DNA from: an uncultured Clostridia bacterium | Lineage (GTDB): Bacteria > Bacillota > Clostridia > Christensenellales > UBA1242 | Direction of reading: 5' to 3' | Assembly: GCA_934747255.1 (NCBI GenBank) | Contig: CAKVGH010000002.1 | Coordinates: forward strand, 62,001 to 126,000 | Length of the DNA: 64,000 nucleotides | Part shown: in pieces, positions 42,217 through 49,891 of the stretch | Layout: each line of letters opens with the position of its first letter | Position numbering within the stretch: the first letter of the stretch is position 1 | Program-made: the position numbers and the translations under genes | The notes under the pieces: model-generated | Seen by the model: only the letters and a program-made list of their open reading frames with translations | The model's database searches: none | Told to the model about the DNA's origin: nothing

Positions 42217-42241
42217 TGCTCTCACATTGGGAGCATTTTTT
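42217..42241 (+). promoter_or_regulatory. Terminator-like hairpin overlapping the murD ribosome binding site
   Basis: TGCTCTC (42217-42223) pairs with GGGAGCA (42229-42235, one T-G), followed by TTTTTT. The SD GGGAG lies in the 3' arm and the ATG is at 42242. The mraY stop is six bases upstream. Confidence 0.65.
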
Positions 42242-43600
42242 ATGAATTACAAAAACACAAATGTACTTATTATCGGTATGGCAAAAAGCGGACAATCTGC
42301 CATGGAATTTTTGCAAAAGCATAAAGCAAATGTGTTTATTTACGACAGCGATATTGATACTCTTTCTCAATTAAAAAATAGCATAAAAAATATTACTATT
42401 TTAACTAAAATTGACGAACAATCCTTGCAAAACATTGATTTAATCGTTTTATCACCTGCGGTGAGTATATTCTGCGAAGAAGTTAAACTTGCACAACTTT
42501 TTGGTATAAAAATTATCAGCGAGTTACAACTTGGACTAGATAATGCAAAAGGCGATAAAATTTTGCTCACTGGAACAAACGGCAAAACAACAACAGTAAA
42601 CTTAATTGAACAGGCTTTTAATTATGCAAAACGAAAAAATTTACTTGTAGGGAATGTGGGAAACCCAATTACCAGGTATGTTTCAAAATATAGAACAAAT
42701 TACATTGTGGAAGTTAGCAGTTTTCAACTGGAAAGTAGTTTGGTAAAGCCAAACATTGCTTGCATATTAAACATTACTCAAAATCATCTAAACAGACATT
42801 TTAGTTACGCCAATTATATTCAAACTAAATATAAGATTTTTTGCAATCAAACAAAGCGAGATTTTTTAGTATTAAACTATGATGACGAATTATTGCGAAA
42901 ACTTCAATCAAAACAGACAGAAATCTTTGGTGAGTTAGTAGATATAAAATCAAAAATATTTTGGTTTAGTGCCAAAACCGATGTTTTAGGTTCATACCTT
43001 AAAGACGGAAAAATTTATTTTAATAATGGTAAAAAAACTACCTTTATTGAGTACGAAAAAAACATAAAACTGCTGGGCAAACATAATGCTTACAATGTTC
43101 TTGCTATGGTTACTATTTGTATGCTTAAACATTTGCCACTAAAAGCCATTAGGCTCGCAATTAAAAATTTTGCTGGGGTAGAACATCGTTTGCAACTTGT
43201 TGCTAGCAAAAATGGTGTTGACTATATAAATGACAGCAAATCAACAACGCCTTTTTCCACCATAACGGCACTTAATGCGATAAAAAAGCCTGTGGTTTTA
43301 ATTCTTGGCGGAAGCGATAAGGGGCTTGATTATGACGATTTTGTCAGCCAAATATCTTGCAAAATTAAGTATGCAGTTTTAACGGGCGAGATTGCCGAAA
43401 AACTTGAGAAAAGTTTTCAAAAAAACAATGTAAAAAACTACTGTGTAGTCAAGCAATTTGATAGGGCAGTACAAAAGGCAAAATCACTTTCTAGCAACGG
43501 CGACTGCGTCCTTTTGTCGCCAGCAACAGCAAGTTTTGATTGTTTCAACAACTTTGAACATCGTGGCGAAGTTTATATAGATTTAGTAAAAAAATTATAG
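42242..43600 (+). CDS. murD: UDP-MurNAc-L-alanine:D-glutamate ligase
   Basis: MurD adds D-Glu to UDP-MurNAc-L-Ala. The 452 residues have the N-terminal Rossmann-like G-M-A-K-S-G, the P-loop G-T-N-G-K-T-T-T (near residue 116), N-V-G-N-P, E-V-S-S-F-Q-L-E, and a conserved N-D-S-K-S-T-T-P block. The ATG at 42242 is used because GGGAG precedes it; a TTG five codons earlier is in frame but lies inside the hairpin. It is followed seven bases later by ftsW. Confidence 0.96.
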   Translation: MNYKNTNVLIIGMAKSGQSAMEFLQKHKANVFIYDSDIDTLSQLKNSIKNITILTKIDEQSLQNIDLIVLSPAVSIFCEEVKLAQLFGIKIISELQLGLDNAKGDKILLTGTNGKTTTVNLIEQAFNYAKRKNLLVGNVGNPITRYVSKYRTNYIVEVSSFQLESSLVKPNIACILNITQNHLNRHFSYANYIQTKYKIFCNQTKRDFLVLNYDDELLRKLQSKQTEIFGELVDIKSKIFWFSAKTDVLGSYLKDGKIYFNNGKKTTFIEYEKNIKLLGKHNAYNVLAMVTICMLKHLPLKAIRLAIKNFAGVEHRLQLVASKNGVDYINDSKSTTPFSTITALNAIKKPVVLILGGSDKGLDYDDFVSQISCKIKYAVLTGEIAEKLEKSFQKNNVKNYCVVKQFDRAVQKAKSLSSNGDCVLLSPATASFDCFNNFEHRGEVYIDLVKKL

Positions 43601-43607
43601 GTGCAAT

Positions 43608-44756
43608 GTGAAAAAAATAAAGGTTTTAGATTTAAGGTCATTCAAAACAAAACAACTAAACTTTTCGCTAATTTTTGTTACACTTATTTTAGTTGTATTT
43701 GGCATACTAATGGTTTATAGTGCTTCGTGTTATAGTGCCAATATTTTGTATGGTAACGACAAATTTTTTATGAATAAGCAAATTGTTGGAGCAGTTATTG
43801 GCGTATTTGCTATGGCATTTTTCACCTTGTTTGATTACCATAAACTAGAAAAAATAAAGTGGATTATTTTGGCTGTTTCGATTGTCCTATTAGCACTCGT
43901 TTTCGTTCCAGGTATTGGTTTTAGTAATAATGGTGCAACACGATGGATAAGATTGCTTGGAATATCTATTCAACCAAGTGAAATTGCAAAATTTGCTTTT
44001 GTAGTTTGGACGAGTTCATACCTAGCAAAAAACTATGATTATATTAAAACTTTTAAGGGCATTTTGCCTGTATTATTTGTTGGAGTAATTTACTGCGGGT
44101 TAATTATTTTAGAGCCTAATATGTCCATTACAATGTGTATGGCAATAACTATGATTGTTATGCTTTTTGTGGGCGGAATTAGAGCAAAACACTTTTTACT
44201 ACTTGGCTCGGCTGGGCTTGTTGCAGTGCCTGCGTTAATTATTGCAGAGCCATACAGATTAAAAAGACTAATTGCCTTTACTAATCCTTGGCTCAACCCA
44301 AAAACAGAGGGCTATCAACTTATTCAGTCATTATATGGGCTGGGAGCAGGTGGACTTTTTGGTACTGGCTTGTTTTGTTCAAGACAAAAGTATCTGTTTT
44401 TGCCTTTTGCCGAAAGTGACTTTATATTTTCAATTATTGGCGAAGAATTAGGACTATTTGGCTGTGTTATTGTGCTACTTTTGTTTGCAATTTTAATCTA
44501 TCAAGGCATAAAAATCGCTTGCAATGCAGTCGATAGATTTGGCTCTTATTTAGCAACAGGAGTTACAACGGTTATCGCAAGTCAAGTGTTAATCAACATT
44601 GCGGTTGTAACAGGTTCAATACCACCAACTGGCGTGCCGTTACCTTTCATTTCAAGTGGCGGAACAGCACTTGTAGTTTTTATGGGGGCAATAGGCATAC
44701 TACTCAACATTCATAGGCAGAGCAAAAACTCTGCTTTTTTTATGACAAAAATTTGA
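43608..44756 (+). CDS. ftsW: FtsW/RodA-type SEDS peptidoglycan polymerase
   Basis: FtsW polymerises lipid II at the division site. The 382-residue protein has ten membrane segments. SEDS landmarks are M-V-Y-S-A-S near the N-terminus, the L-E-P-N-M-S block around residue 167, the E-E-L-G region near 283, and the P-x-T-G-V-P-L-P-F-I-S-S-G-G motif near the C-terminus. The start is GTG at 43608 with AGGTG upstream. An intrinsic terminator is built into its last codons, so it ends the murD-ftsW transcript. murG, which usually follows, is absent. Confidence 0.96.
   Translation: MKKIKVLDLRSFKTKQLNFSLIFVTLILVVFGILMVYSASCYSANILYGNDKFFMNKQIVGAVIGVFAMAFFTLFDYHKLEKIKWIILAVSIVLLALVFVPGIGFSNNGATRWIRLLGISIQPSEIAKFAFVVWTSSYLAKNYDYIKTFKGILPVLFVGVIYCGLIILEPNMSITMCMAITMIVMLFVGGIRAKHFLLLGSAGLVAVPALIIAEPYRLKRLIAFTNPWLNPKTEGYQLIQSLYGLGAGGLFGTGLFCSRQKYLFLPFAESDFIFSIIGEELGLFGCVIVLLLFAILIYQGIKIACNAVDRFGSYLATGVTTVIASQVLINIAVVTGSIPPTGVPLPFISSGGTALVVFMGAIGILLNIHRQSKNSAFFMTKI
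44717..44741 (+). terminator. Intrinsic terminator inside the 3' end of ftsW
   Basis: GCAGAG (44717-44722), loop CAAAAA, CTCTGC (44729-44734), followed by seven Ts. It lies within the coding sequence, 13 bp before the stop. Confidence 0.7.
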
Positions 44757-44805
44757 TTGCAACAGATTTTGTTTTTATGTTATAGTGAATTATGGAGATT
44801 AACTT

Positions 44806-45303
44806 ATGAAAGAAAAAAGAGATTTGTATAACAACGAAGGAAAGCCAACAGGTTTAACATATTATAAGGGCGAAAAAGTCCCAGAAGGCTATTATCCTAT
44901 GGTTGTTATGATTTGCTTGCAAAATAAAAAAGGCGAATTTTTAATGCAAAAAAGAGTTTTGGAAAAAGGCGGAGATTGGGGCGTTACTGGTGGTCATCCA
45001 AAAGCGGGCGAAACGCCAGAACAAGGCATTATAACCGAAGTTAAGGAAGAACTTGGGCTTGATATTAGCGGACTATTGCCAGAATTGTTCTCACAAGGTT
45101 GTGATGGCAAAGATTGTTTTAGAATGTATTATCTTTGTATTGATATTGACATTGAAAAATTATCTATTCAAAAAGAAGAACTAACCGAAGTCAAGTGGTT
45201 TTCAATGCAAGAACTTCAAGATATGGTTGATAAAAAAATTCTAAATTTAGACCAAATAGCGTGCTTTACCAAATGCGTTGATTATTTACATAATAAAAAA
45301 TAA
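44806..45303 (+). CDS. NUDIX hydrolase
   Basis: The 165-residue protein resembles isopentenyl-diphosphate isomerase-like or YfcD-type NUDIX enzymes that begin with K-R-D-L-Y-N. The NUDIX box reads G-H-P-K-A-G-E-T-P-E-Q-G-I-I-T-E-V-K-E-E-L-G-L. It keeps the metal-binding E-E but has Thr in place of the usual Arg before the first Glu. The substrate is unknown. It has its own promoter (TTGCAA and TATAGT, ~18 apart) and SD TGGAG. It lies in the gap of the dcw cluster where murG and murC would be expected. Confidence 0.85.
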   Translation: MKEKRDLYNNEGKPTGLTYYKGEKVPEGYYPMVVMICLQNKKGEFLMQKRVLEKGGDWGVTGGHPKAGETPEQGIITEVKEELGLDISGLLPELFSQGCDGKDCFRMYYLCIDIDIEKLSIQKEELTEVKWFSMQELQDMVDKKILNLDQIACFTKCVDYLHNKK

Positions 45304-45432
45304 AAATTTAGTAAAATTCAGCAAAATTAAGCTTTATATTTTTATTTTAAGAATATAATTCTTAAAATAAAAATTTGTTCAATTTATTAAAAAAAGTAAT
45401 CAAAGTAAGTCTAAAAAATTTTAATTTGATAG

Positions 45433-45461
45433 TTGACAATGCATTATTTTTAGATTATACT
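45433..45461 (+). promoter_or_regulatory. Promoter of the uORF-attenuator-M20 transcript
   Basis: TTGACA (45433-45438), 17 nt, TATACT (45456-45461). A leader of ~200 nt follows. Confidence 0.75.
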
Positions 45462-45486
45462 AAAAAAAATGAAAGGAGAGAAAGAT

Positions 45487-45525
45487 ATGTTTAATTCAGT
45501 TATGTTTTTGCATCATAAAAATTAG
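45487..45525 (+). CDS. 12-codon leader peptide (uORF)
   Basis: An ATG at 45487 follows a near-perfect SD AAAGGAG (45472-45478) at 8-nt spacing and opens a 12-codon frame, M-F-N-S-V-M-F-L-H-H-K-N, ending at TAG 45523-45525. The stop overlaps the 5' arm of a strong terminator, so a ribosome stalled near the end would block that stem. There is no run of one amino acid, which speaks against a simple amino-acid attenuator and for stalling by a drug or other signal. Small uORFs with conditional terminators are known upstream of antibiotic-response genes. Confidence 0.6.
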   Translation: MFNSVMFLHHKN

Positions 45526-45658
45526 CATTTCATAAAACGATATGTTTTGTGAATGCTTTTTAGTGTGTAGCAAAACATATAAATGGATTAAGTATAGATT
45601 ATATAAATTCTTGTAGCCCGTTGGTATGTTTTGATAGGAAACAATCAACGGGTTTTTT
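45524..45658 (+). promoter_or_regulatory. Two-terminator attenuator with alternative pairing
   Basis: Terminator 1: 45524-45538 pairs with 45544-45557 (14 bp, one bulge) followed by five Ts. Antiterminator: ATATGTTTTG (45540-45549) is perfectly complementary to CAAAACATAT (45571-45580). Nine bases of the latter can also pair with TATGTTTTG at 45625-45633, in the loop of terminator 2. Terminator 2: CCCGTTG (45617-45623) with CAACGGG (45646-45652) and six Ts, directly followed by the SD AAGGAG. Confidence 0.7.
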
Positions 45659-45669
45659 AAGGAGAAATT

Positions 45670-46743
45670 ATGAAAATTTTAGAAAGGCTAGTAGCCATTG
45701 AATCGTATGAAAATTGTAATAAAATTTTAGATTACATTAAAAACGAATTAGAAAGTAAAGCCATAGAAGTAAAGGTTTTTGGAGATGATACAAAAATCTT
45801 ATTGGCAGGATTAAATACACAACTATTTGACATTTGTCCAATAGTTCTCGCAGGGCACATTGACACAGTTAGTGCAAACATTAAACTTTATCAAACAAAC
45901 CCTTATGTTTTAACTCAAATAGATGGTAAGGCTTTTGGGTTAGGTTCTATTGATATGAAAAGTTTTACAGCGGTAGTGCTTGATAACCTTGAAAAAATCA
46001 AAGATACAAAAACTCCAATAATTTTGGCTCTTACAACCGATGAAGAAACCGAATTAAAATCGGTGGAACTTATGGTCGAAACATTTAGAAAATTAAAAAT
46101 TAAGCCTAAAATGACAATTTTGGGCGAGCCAACAAATAGTGAATTTGCTCTTTGCTCAAATGCGTGTTATGAGTATTCCATAAAGTTTTACGGAAAAGCG
46201 TGCCACAGTAGTAGGCTAAACGAAGGAGTCAATTCAATTTGTGCGTGTGCTAGATTTATTAGTTTTGTAGAAGATAATCAAAAAAACTATAATCTAACAT
46301 CAAATTGCGGAGTTATAACAGGTGGGGAAGTCGTCAACAAAGTTCCAGATTATACCGAACTAAAATTTGACATTAGGTCAATATATCCAACCGATGTTGA
46401 CAAATTTATCAATGATATTTATGATTTTATAGACAAATTGCAAAAACAATATGTAGGACTTGTTATAAAAATTGATAGACAACTGGCAATTCCAGCATTT
46501 AATATGTTTGATAACGAAAAACTTAATGCCATTGCAAAGGAATTAAACATAAAAACAAATTCATTTTCGGGTGGCTGTGAAGCAGGCTATTATACAAGTT
46601 ATTCTGGCGATGCGGTTATATTTGGAGTAGGCGATTTGGCTCTTGCTCATAAACCTAATGAATATGTTGTTGTAGACGAATATAAAAAGTACTCTAACAC
46701 ATTACTTATGGTTTTGAAGTGTATTGAAAAGTACTATTTTTAG
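45670..46743 (+). CDS. M20-family metallodeacylase/peptidase (ArgE/DapE-like)
   Basis: This 357-residue M20 enzyme belongs to the acetylornithine deacetylase/succinyl-DAP desuccinylase group. The metal ligands are in G-H-I-D-T-V (near residue 62), G-S-I-D-M-K, T-T-D-E-E-T-E (catalytic Glu and metal Glu) and the late H-K-P-N-E. A dimerisation domain lies between residues ~165 and 275. The substrate cannot be told; no arginine or lysine pathway gene is nearby. SD AAGGAG follows directly on an attenuator terminator, so expression is likely induced by read-through. A terminator follows at 46797. Confidence 0.9.
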   Translation: MKILERLVAIESYENCNKILDYIKNELESKAIEVKVFGDDTKILLAGLNTQLFDICPIVLAGHIDTVSANIKLYQTNPYVLTQIDGKAFGLGSIDMKSFTAVVLDNLEKIKDTKTPIILALTTDEETELKSVELMVETFRKLKIKPKMTILGEPTNSEFALCSNACYEYSIKFYGKACHSSRLNEGVNSICACARFISFVEDNQKNYNLTSNCGVITGGEVVNKVPDYTELKFDIRSIYPTDVDKFINDIYDFIDKLQKQYVGLVIKIDRQLAIPAFNMFDNEKLNAIAKELNIKTNSFSGGCEAGYYTSYSGDAVIFGVGDLALAHKPNEYVVVDEYKKYSNTLLMVLKCIEKYYF

Positions 46744-46796
46744 AATAGTTAAATTTCAAAAATCATTGAAAAATAATTGCTAATAATACAATTTGT

Positions 46797-46849
46797 AAAA
46801 ACAGGTATTTAACCGCTTTAATTAGAAGCGTGTAAGATGCTTGTTTTTT
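46797..46849 (+). terminator. Long terminator hairpin after the M20 gene
   Basis: An outer arm, around CAGGTATTT, pairs with AAGATGCTTG (with G-T pairs), and an inner CGCTT/AAGCG closes the loop. Six Ts follow. Confidence 0.65.
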
Positions 46850-46905
46850 ATTATTAAAAAATATTTAGAAAATAGTTGATAAGTGGGTCAAATGTAATGA
46901 AAAAA

Positions 46906-46925
46906 TATAACAATTATGTTATAGT
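46906..46925 (+). promoter_or_regulatory. -10 region with inverted repeat before the GNAT gene
   Basis: TATAACA-ATTA-TGTTATA (46906-46923) overlaps the -10 TATAGT (46920-46925). This could be an operator. Confidence 0.45.
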
Positions 46926-46943
46926 ATATTGAGGACAAGAAAA

Positions 46944-47498
46944 ATGGATTTTATTAAAGAATTAGAAACACCAGATTTGATGTTAAAAAAAGCCAAGCAA
47001 GAAGACTTGGAAAGCATTTTTAATAATTACTGGTGTAGTGAAGTGCCAGCCAAATATATGCTATGGACACCACAAAAAGATTTACAACAAGCACAAGAAA
47101 GGCTCAATAAAACACTTCGTTTTCAAAAAGACCACTTTGCATTTTTTATCTATGAAAAATCTACTAATCAAGCCATAGGACAAGCAGGTATGATAGAAGT
47201 AGAACCTAATGTATACGAAGATATTGGCATAGGTATGGGCGAAAAGTTCGTTGGCAAAGGTTACGGCAAGCAAATTTTAAGATGTTTTATCAATTATTTG
47301 TTTAGTAAAGCAAATGCAAAAAAGATTATTTGCTCTTGTTTTGAAGATAACATTGCTTCAAGAAAAATGCAACAAGCGTGTGGCTTAAAATATGAGTATT
47401 CAAAAAAATGCACTAGGCAACGAGATAATTTAGAATACACGGCAGATTACTACACAATTACAAGGGAAGATTGGATAAAAAATAGCAAAAAAGATTGA
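46944..47498 (+). CDS. GNAT-family N-acetyltransferase
   Basis: The 184-residue protein is of the RimJ/RimL-type GNAT group. It opens with L-E-T-P-D-L-M-L-K-K-A-K-Q-E-D-L-E and has the acetyl-CoA pyrophosphate loop I-G-M-G-E-K-F-V-G-K-G-Y-G-K-Q-I-L near residue 90. A late A-S-R-K-M-Q-Q-A-C-G-L-K-Y is typical of the group. The ATG at 46944 is chosen for its GAGG SD; a TTG upstream is in frame. The acceptor is unknown. It follows the M20 gene, but a terminator and its own promoter separate them. Confidence 0.88.
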   Translation: MDFIKELETPDLMLKKAKQEDLESIFNNYWCSEVPAKYMLWTPQKDLQQAQERLNKTLRFQKDHFAFFIYEKSTNQAIGQAGMIEVEPNVYEDIGIGMGEKFVGKGYGKQILRCFINYLFSKANAKKIICSCFEDNIASRKMQQACGLKYEYSKKCTRQRDNLEYTADYYTITREDWIKNSKKD

Positions 47499-47532
47499 TA
47501 TGATATGGCAAAGCGAAAGATTGAGTAAAAGA

Positions 47533-47611
47533 TTTTGGATAATTTAGATTATTAAACAAATACTCTATCAACACATTACAATGACTTTTATAATCCAAAA
47601 CAAATCTAAAT
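47533..47611 (+). other. Crossing complementary segments (possible RNA pseudoknot) between the GNAT gene and murA
   Basis: TTTTGGAT (47533-47540) is complementary to ATCCAAAA (47593-47600), and ATTTAGATT (47542-47550) is complementary to AATCTAAAT (47603-47611). The order A-B-A'-B' fits an H-type pseudoknot or two competing hairpins. Confidence 0.4.
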
Positions 47612-47660
47612 CAAATAAATGGTTATTTTGTAATAATAGACATATTATTGTACTGTTTTC

Positions 47661-47685
47661 AAAGCACATATTATTGTGCTTTTTT
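47661..47685 (+). terminator. Intrinsic terminator just upstream of murA
   Basis: AAAGCACA (47661-47668) pairs with TGTGCTTT (47675-47682), followed by Ts. It is 13 bp before the murA ATG, and a TATTAT at 47643-47648 could make it the 5' end of the murA transcript. Confidence 0.7.
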
Positions 47686-47698
47686 CATAATTAAAACT

Positions 47699-48955
47699 AT
47701 GGAAAAGTTTTTAATATATGGTGGCAACAAATTAAACGGCAAGTTAAAAATAAAGGGAGCAAAAAACTCCATTTTGCCTATACTTTCGGCTAGTATTATG
47801 TGCAAAGATAAGGTGGTTTTACATAATATTCCTTGTTTAAGCGATATTCATAATATGTGTGACATTTTGCGTTCTATTGGTTGCAAAGTTAAGGAACAAA
47901 AAAACAAAATAACTATTGATTCCAGTGGTGTTAATTCTTATGAATTACCAAGCGAACTTACTAGTAAATTACGAGCAAGTGTGTTTATGCTTGGCTCACT
48001 TTGTGCAGTGCAAAAAAGAGCCAAAATTAGTTACCCCGGTGGGTGTAATATTGGTTCTAGACCAATCGACATACACCTATTAGGTTTGGAAGCATTTGGT
48101 GTGGAGATAGAAGAAAATCACGGCTTTATTGTTTGCGATGCAAAAAACCTTAAAGCGAGTAAGTTTTACTTAAGATTTCCGTCTGTTGGAGCAACAGAAA
48201 ACTTAATGATGTCGGCAGTTTTAACAAAAGGCGAAACAATCATTCAAAACTGTGCAAAAGAACCAGAAATTGTCGATTTGCAAAACTTTCTAAACAGTAT
48301 GGGAGCAAGGGTTAGTGGAGCAGGCACTTGCGAAATTAAAATCCGTGGTGTAAAAAAATTGCACGGAACGGAATATTCGCCAATCGGCGACAGAATTGTT
48401 GCGGGAACATATATGCTTGCAACGCTTATGTGTGGTGGCAATGTCGAATTAAGTAATATTAACCCAATGCATCTATACAGTTTGGTTGAAAAGTTTGACG
48501 GAAACGATTGCAAAATTATAACAAAAAATGATAAACTTATTGTACAGTCTAGTGGTCGGCTAAAAGCAGTACCGCTGGTCGAAACAAATCCGTATCCATT
48601 ATTTCCCACTGATATGCAGGCACAGATGATGGCTCTGCAAACAATTTGTGATGGCACAAGTGTGATTATTGAAAATCTGTTTGAAACAAGATTTAAGCAG
48701 GTTGCAGGACTCAAAAAAATGGGCGCTGACATTCTAATAAAAGGCAATATTGCCATTGTGTCTGGAAAAGAAAAACTTTGTGGTGCGGAAGTGGAAGCAA
48801 CTGATTTAAGAGCAGGAGCAAGTTTAGTTCTTGCAGGGCTTTGTGCCGAAGGCTACACAAAAGTTAGCAATGTGTTTTACATAGATAGGGGTTATGATAG
48901 TATCGAAAACGACCTTAAAAAACTCGGTGCAAAAATCAGTCGTATTGATGAGTAA
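47699..48955 (+). CDS. murA: UDP-N-acetylglucosamine 1-carboxyvinyltransferase
   Basis: MurA transfers enolpyruvate to UDP-GlcNAc, the first committed step of peptidoglycan synthesis. The 418-residue length from the ATG at 47699 is standard. The start G-G-N-K-L-N-G-K-L-K-I-K-G-A-K-N-S is typical, and the catalytic Cys lies in P-G-G-C-N-I-G-S-R-P-I-D. The T-D-M-Q-A-Q block near 300 and a C-terminal D-L-R-A-G-A-S-L-V are also seen. The longer open frame upstream covers a terminator and was rejected. No SD is seen. FtsQ follows after three bases. Confidence 0.95.
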   Translation: MEKFLIYGGNKLNGKLKIKGAKNSILPILSASIMCKDKVVLHNIPCLSDIHNMCDILRSIGCKVKEQKNKITIDSSGVNSYELPSELTSKLRASVFMLGSLCAVQKRAKISYPGGCNIGSRPIDIHLLGLEAFGVEIEENHGFIVCDAKNLKASKFYLRFPSVGATENLMMSAVLTKGETIIQNCAKEPEIVDLQNFLNSMGARVSGAGTCEIKIRGVKKLHGTEYSPIGDRIVAGTYMLATLMCGGNVELSNINPMHLYSLVEKFDGNDCKIITKNDKLIVQSSGRLKAVPLVETNPYPLFPTDMQAQMMALQTICDGTSVIIENLFETRFKQVAGLKKMGADILIKGNIAIVSGKEKLCGAEVEATDLRAGASLVLAGLCAEGYTKVSNVFYIDRGYDSIENDLKKLGAKISRIDE

Positions 48956-48958
48956 AAT

Positions 48959-49735
48959 ATGAAAAACAAAAAATTGAGAGTTTGTCTTATTGTTTTTGCA
49001 AGTTTGGTGTTGGTAATTGTTCTAACCAGTGCCATTTTTGCTCTCAAAAACATTTCTCTTGATTTTTTGGGCGAAACGGACAAACTGTCGAGTAGTGAGC
49101 AAACTATTATTGATAGTGCCGATTTCAAACAAGGCTCAAATGTCTTGTTTATGAAAAAAAACTATTACATAAGCAAAATTGAAAAGAAAAATCCTTATGT
49201 AAAGGTTGTTAACATAGAAACCGTTTTTCCAAACTCAATAATTATTCATTGCACAGAAAGAGTGGAACTGCTTGCGGTAAAGCAAACCGACAACACCTAT
49301 GCGATTTTAGACGAAGATTTGAAAGTTTTGAATGTTGTTAATCACTTTGAAAACACAGACCAAAACGCCATAATTATTCAAGGTTTGGGTGATATTTCGC
49401 CACAAAATGCGGGAGATTTTTTGAGTCTTGACGAAAGACAAAACGAATTAGTAAAAAGCACGATAAATAGTCTTAAAGAGTGGAAATTATCTCCATCTGT
49501 ATTAAAACAAAAGGTGGAATTTGTTTGCATTGACTACGAAAGAGAAAATCAAGTTTTAGTAAAAATGCGTAGTGGAGTAAAAATCGTAGTTAAAGACGCA
49601 AATATCTTGTGCAGTGATAAATTTAATATGGCATTTTCAGCATACGAAAGCAATATAAAATATCAAACTTCTGGTACACTAGAAGTACGAATCACAGAAA
49701 GTAATGAAATGAGAATTTTCTTTTATACCGAATAA
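48959..49735 (+). CDS. ftsQ: FtsQ/DivIB-type cell division protein
   Basis: This 258-residue protein has a short basic N-terminus, one membrane helix (about residues 7-30) and an extracellular part. The external part contains a POTRA-like stretch (K-N-P-Y-V-K-V-V-N-I-E-T-V-F-P-N-S-I-I-I-H-C-T-E-R) followed by the FtsQ/DivIB beta domain. FtsQ links early and late divisome proteins. Location between murA and ftsA supports the call. The ATG is three bases after the murA stop, with only a weak SD, so translation is probably coupled. Confidence 0.85.
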   Translation: MKNKKLRVCLIVFASLVLVIVLTSAIFALKNISLDFLGETDKLSSSEQTIIDSADFKQGSNVLFMKKNYYISKIEKKNPYVKVVNIETVFPNSIIIHCTERVELLAVKQTDNTYAILDEDLKVLNVVNHFENTDQNAIIIQGLGDISPQNAGDFLSLDERQNELVKSTINSLKEWKLSPSVLKQKVEFVCIDYERENQVLVKMRSGVKIVVKDANILCSDKFNMAFSAYESNIKYQTSGTLEVRITESNEMRIFFYTE

Positions 49736-49829
49736 TTTTCCAAGTTTTTCCAGTTTTGTGCAAATAACTAAAAAAATTTTATAATTTTACATAAATATGC
49801 AAAATAGTGAATAAATTTTTATTTTTCAT

Positions 49830-49858
49830 TTGACAACTTTTGACTGAAAATATATAAT
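49830..49858 (+). promoter_or_regulatory. Promoter of ftsA
   Basis: TTGACA (49830-49835), 17 nt, consensus TATAAT (49853-49858). Confidence 0.75.
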
Positions 49859-49891
49859 GAATTTAAGAAAAAAAATCGGGAGATGATGGTT

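Noticed and set aside
45487..45669. T-box or amino-acid riboswitch before the M20 gene
   Set aside because: The conserved T-box string is absent (it is clear at pheST), and the leader is better explained by a uORF with alternating hairpins.
48244..48756. 170-residue minus-strand frame opposite murA
   Set aside because: Shadow of murA codons; no ribosome binding site or family resemblance.
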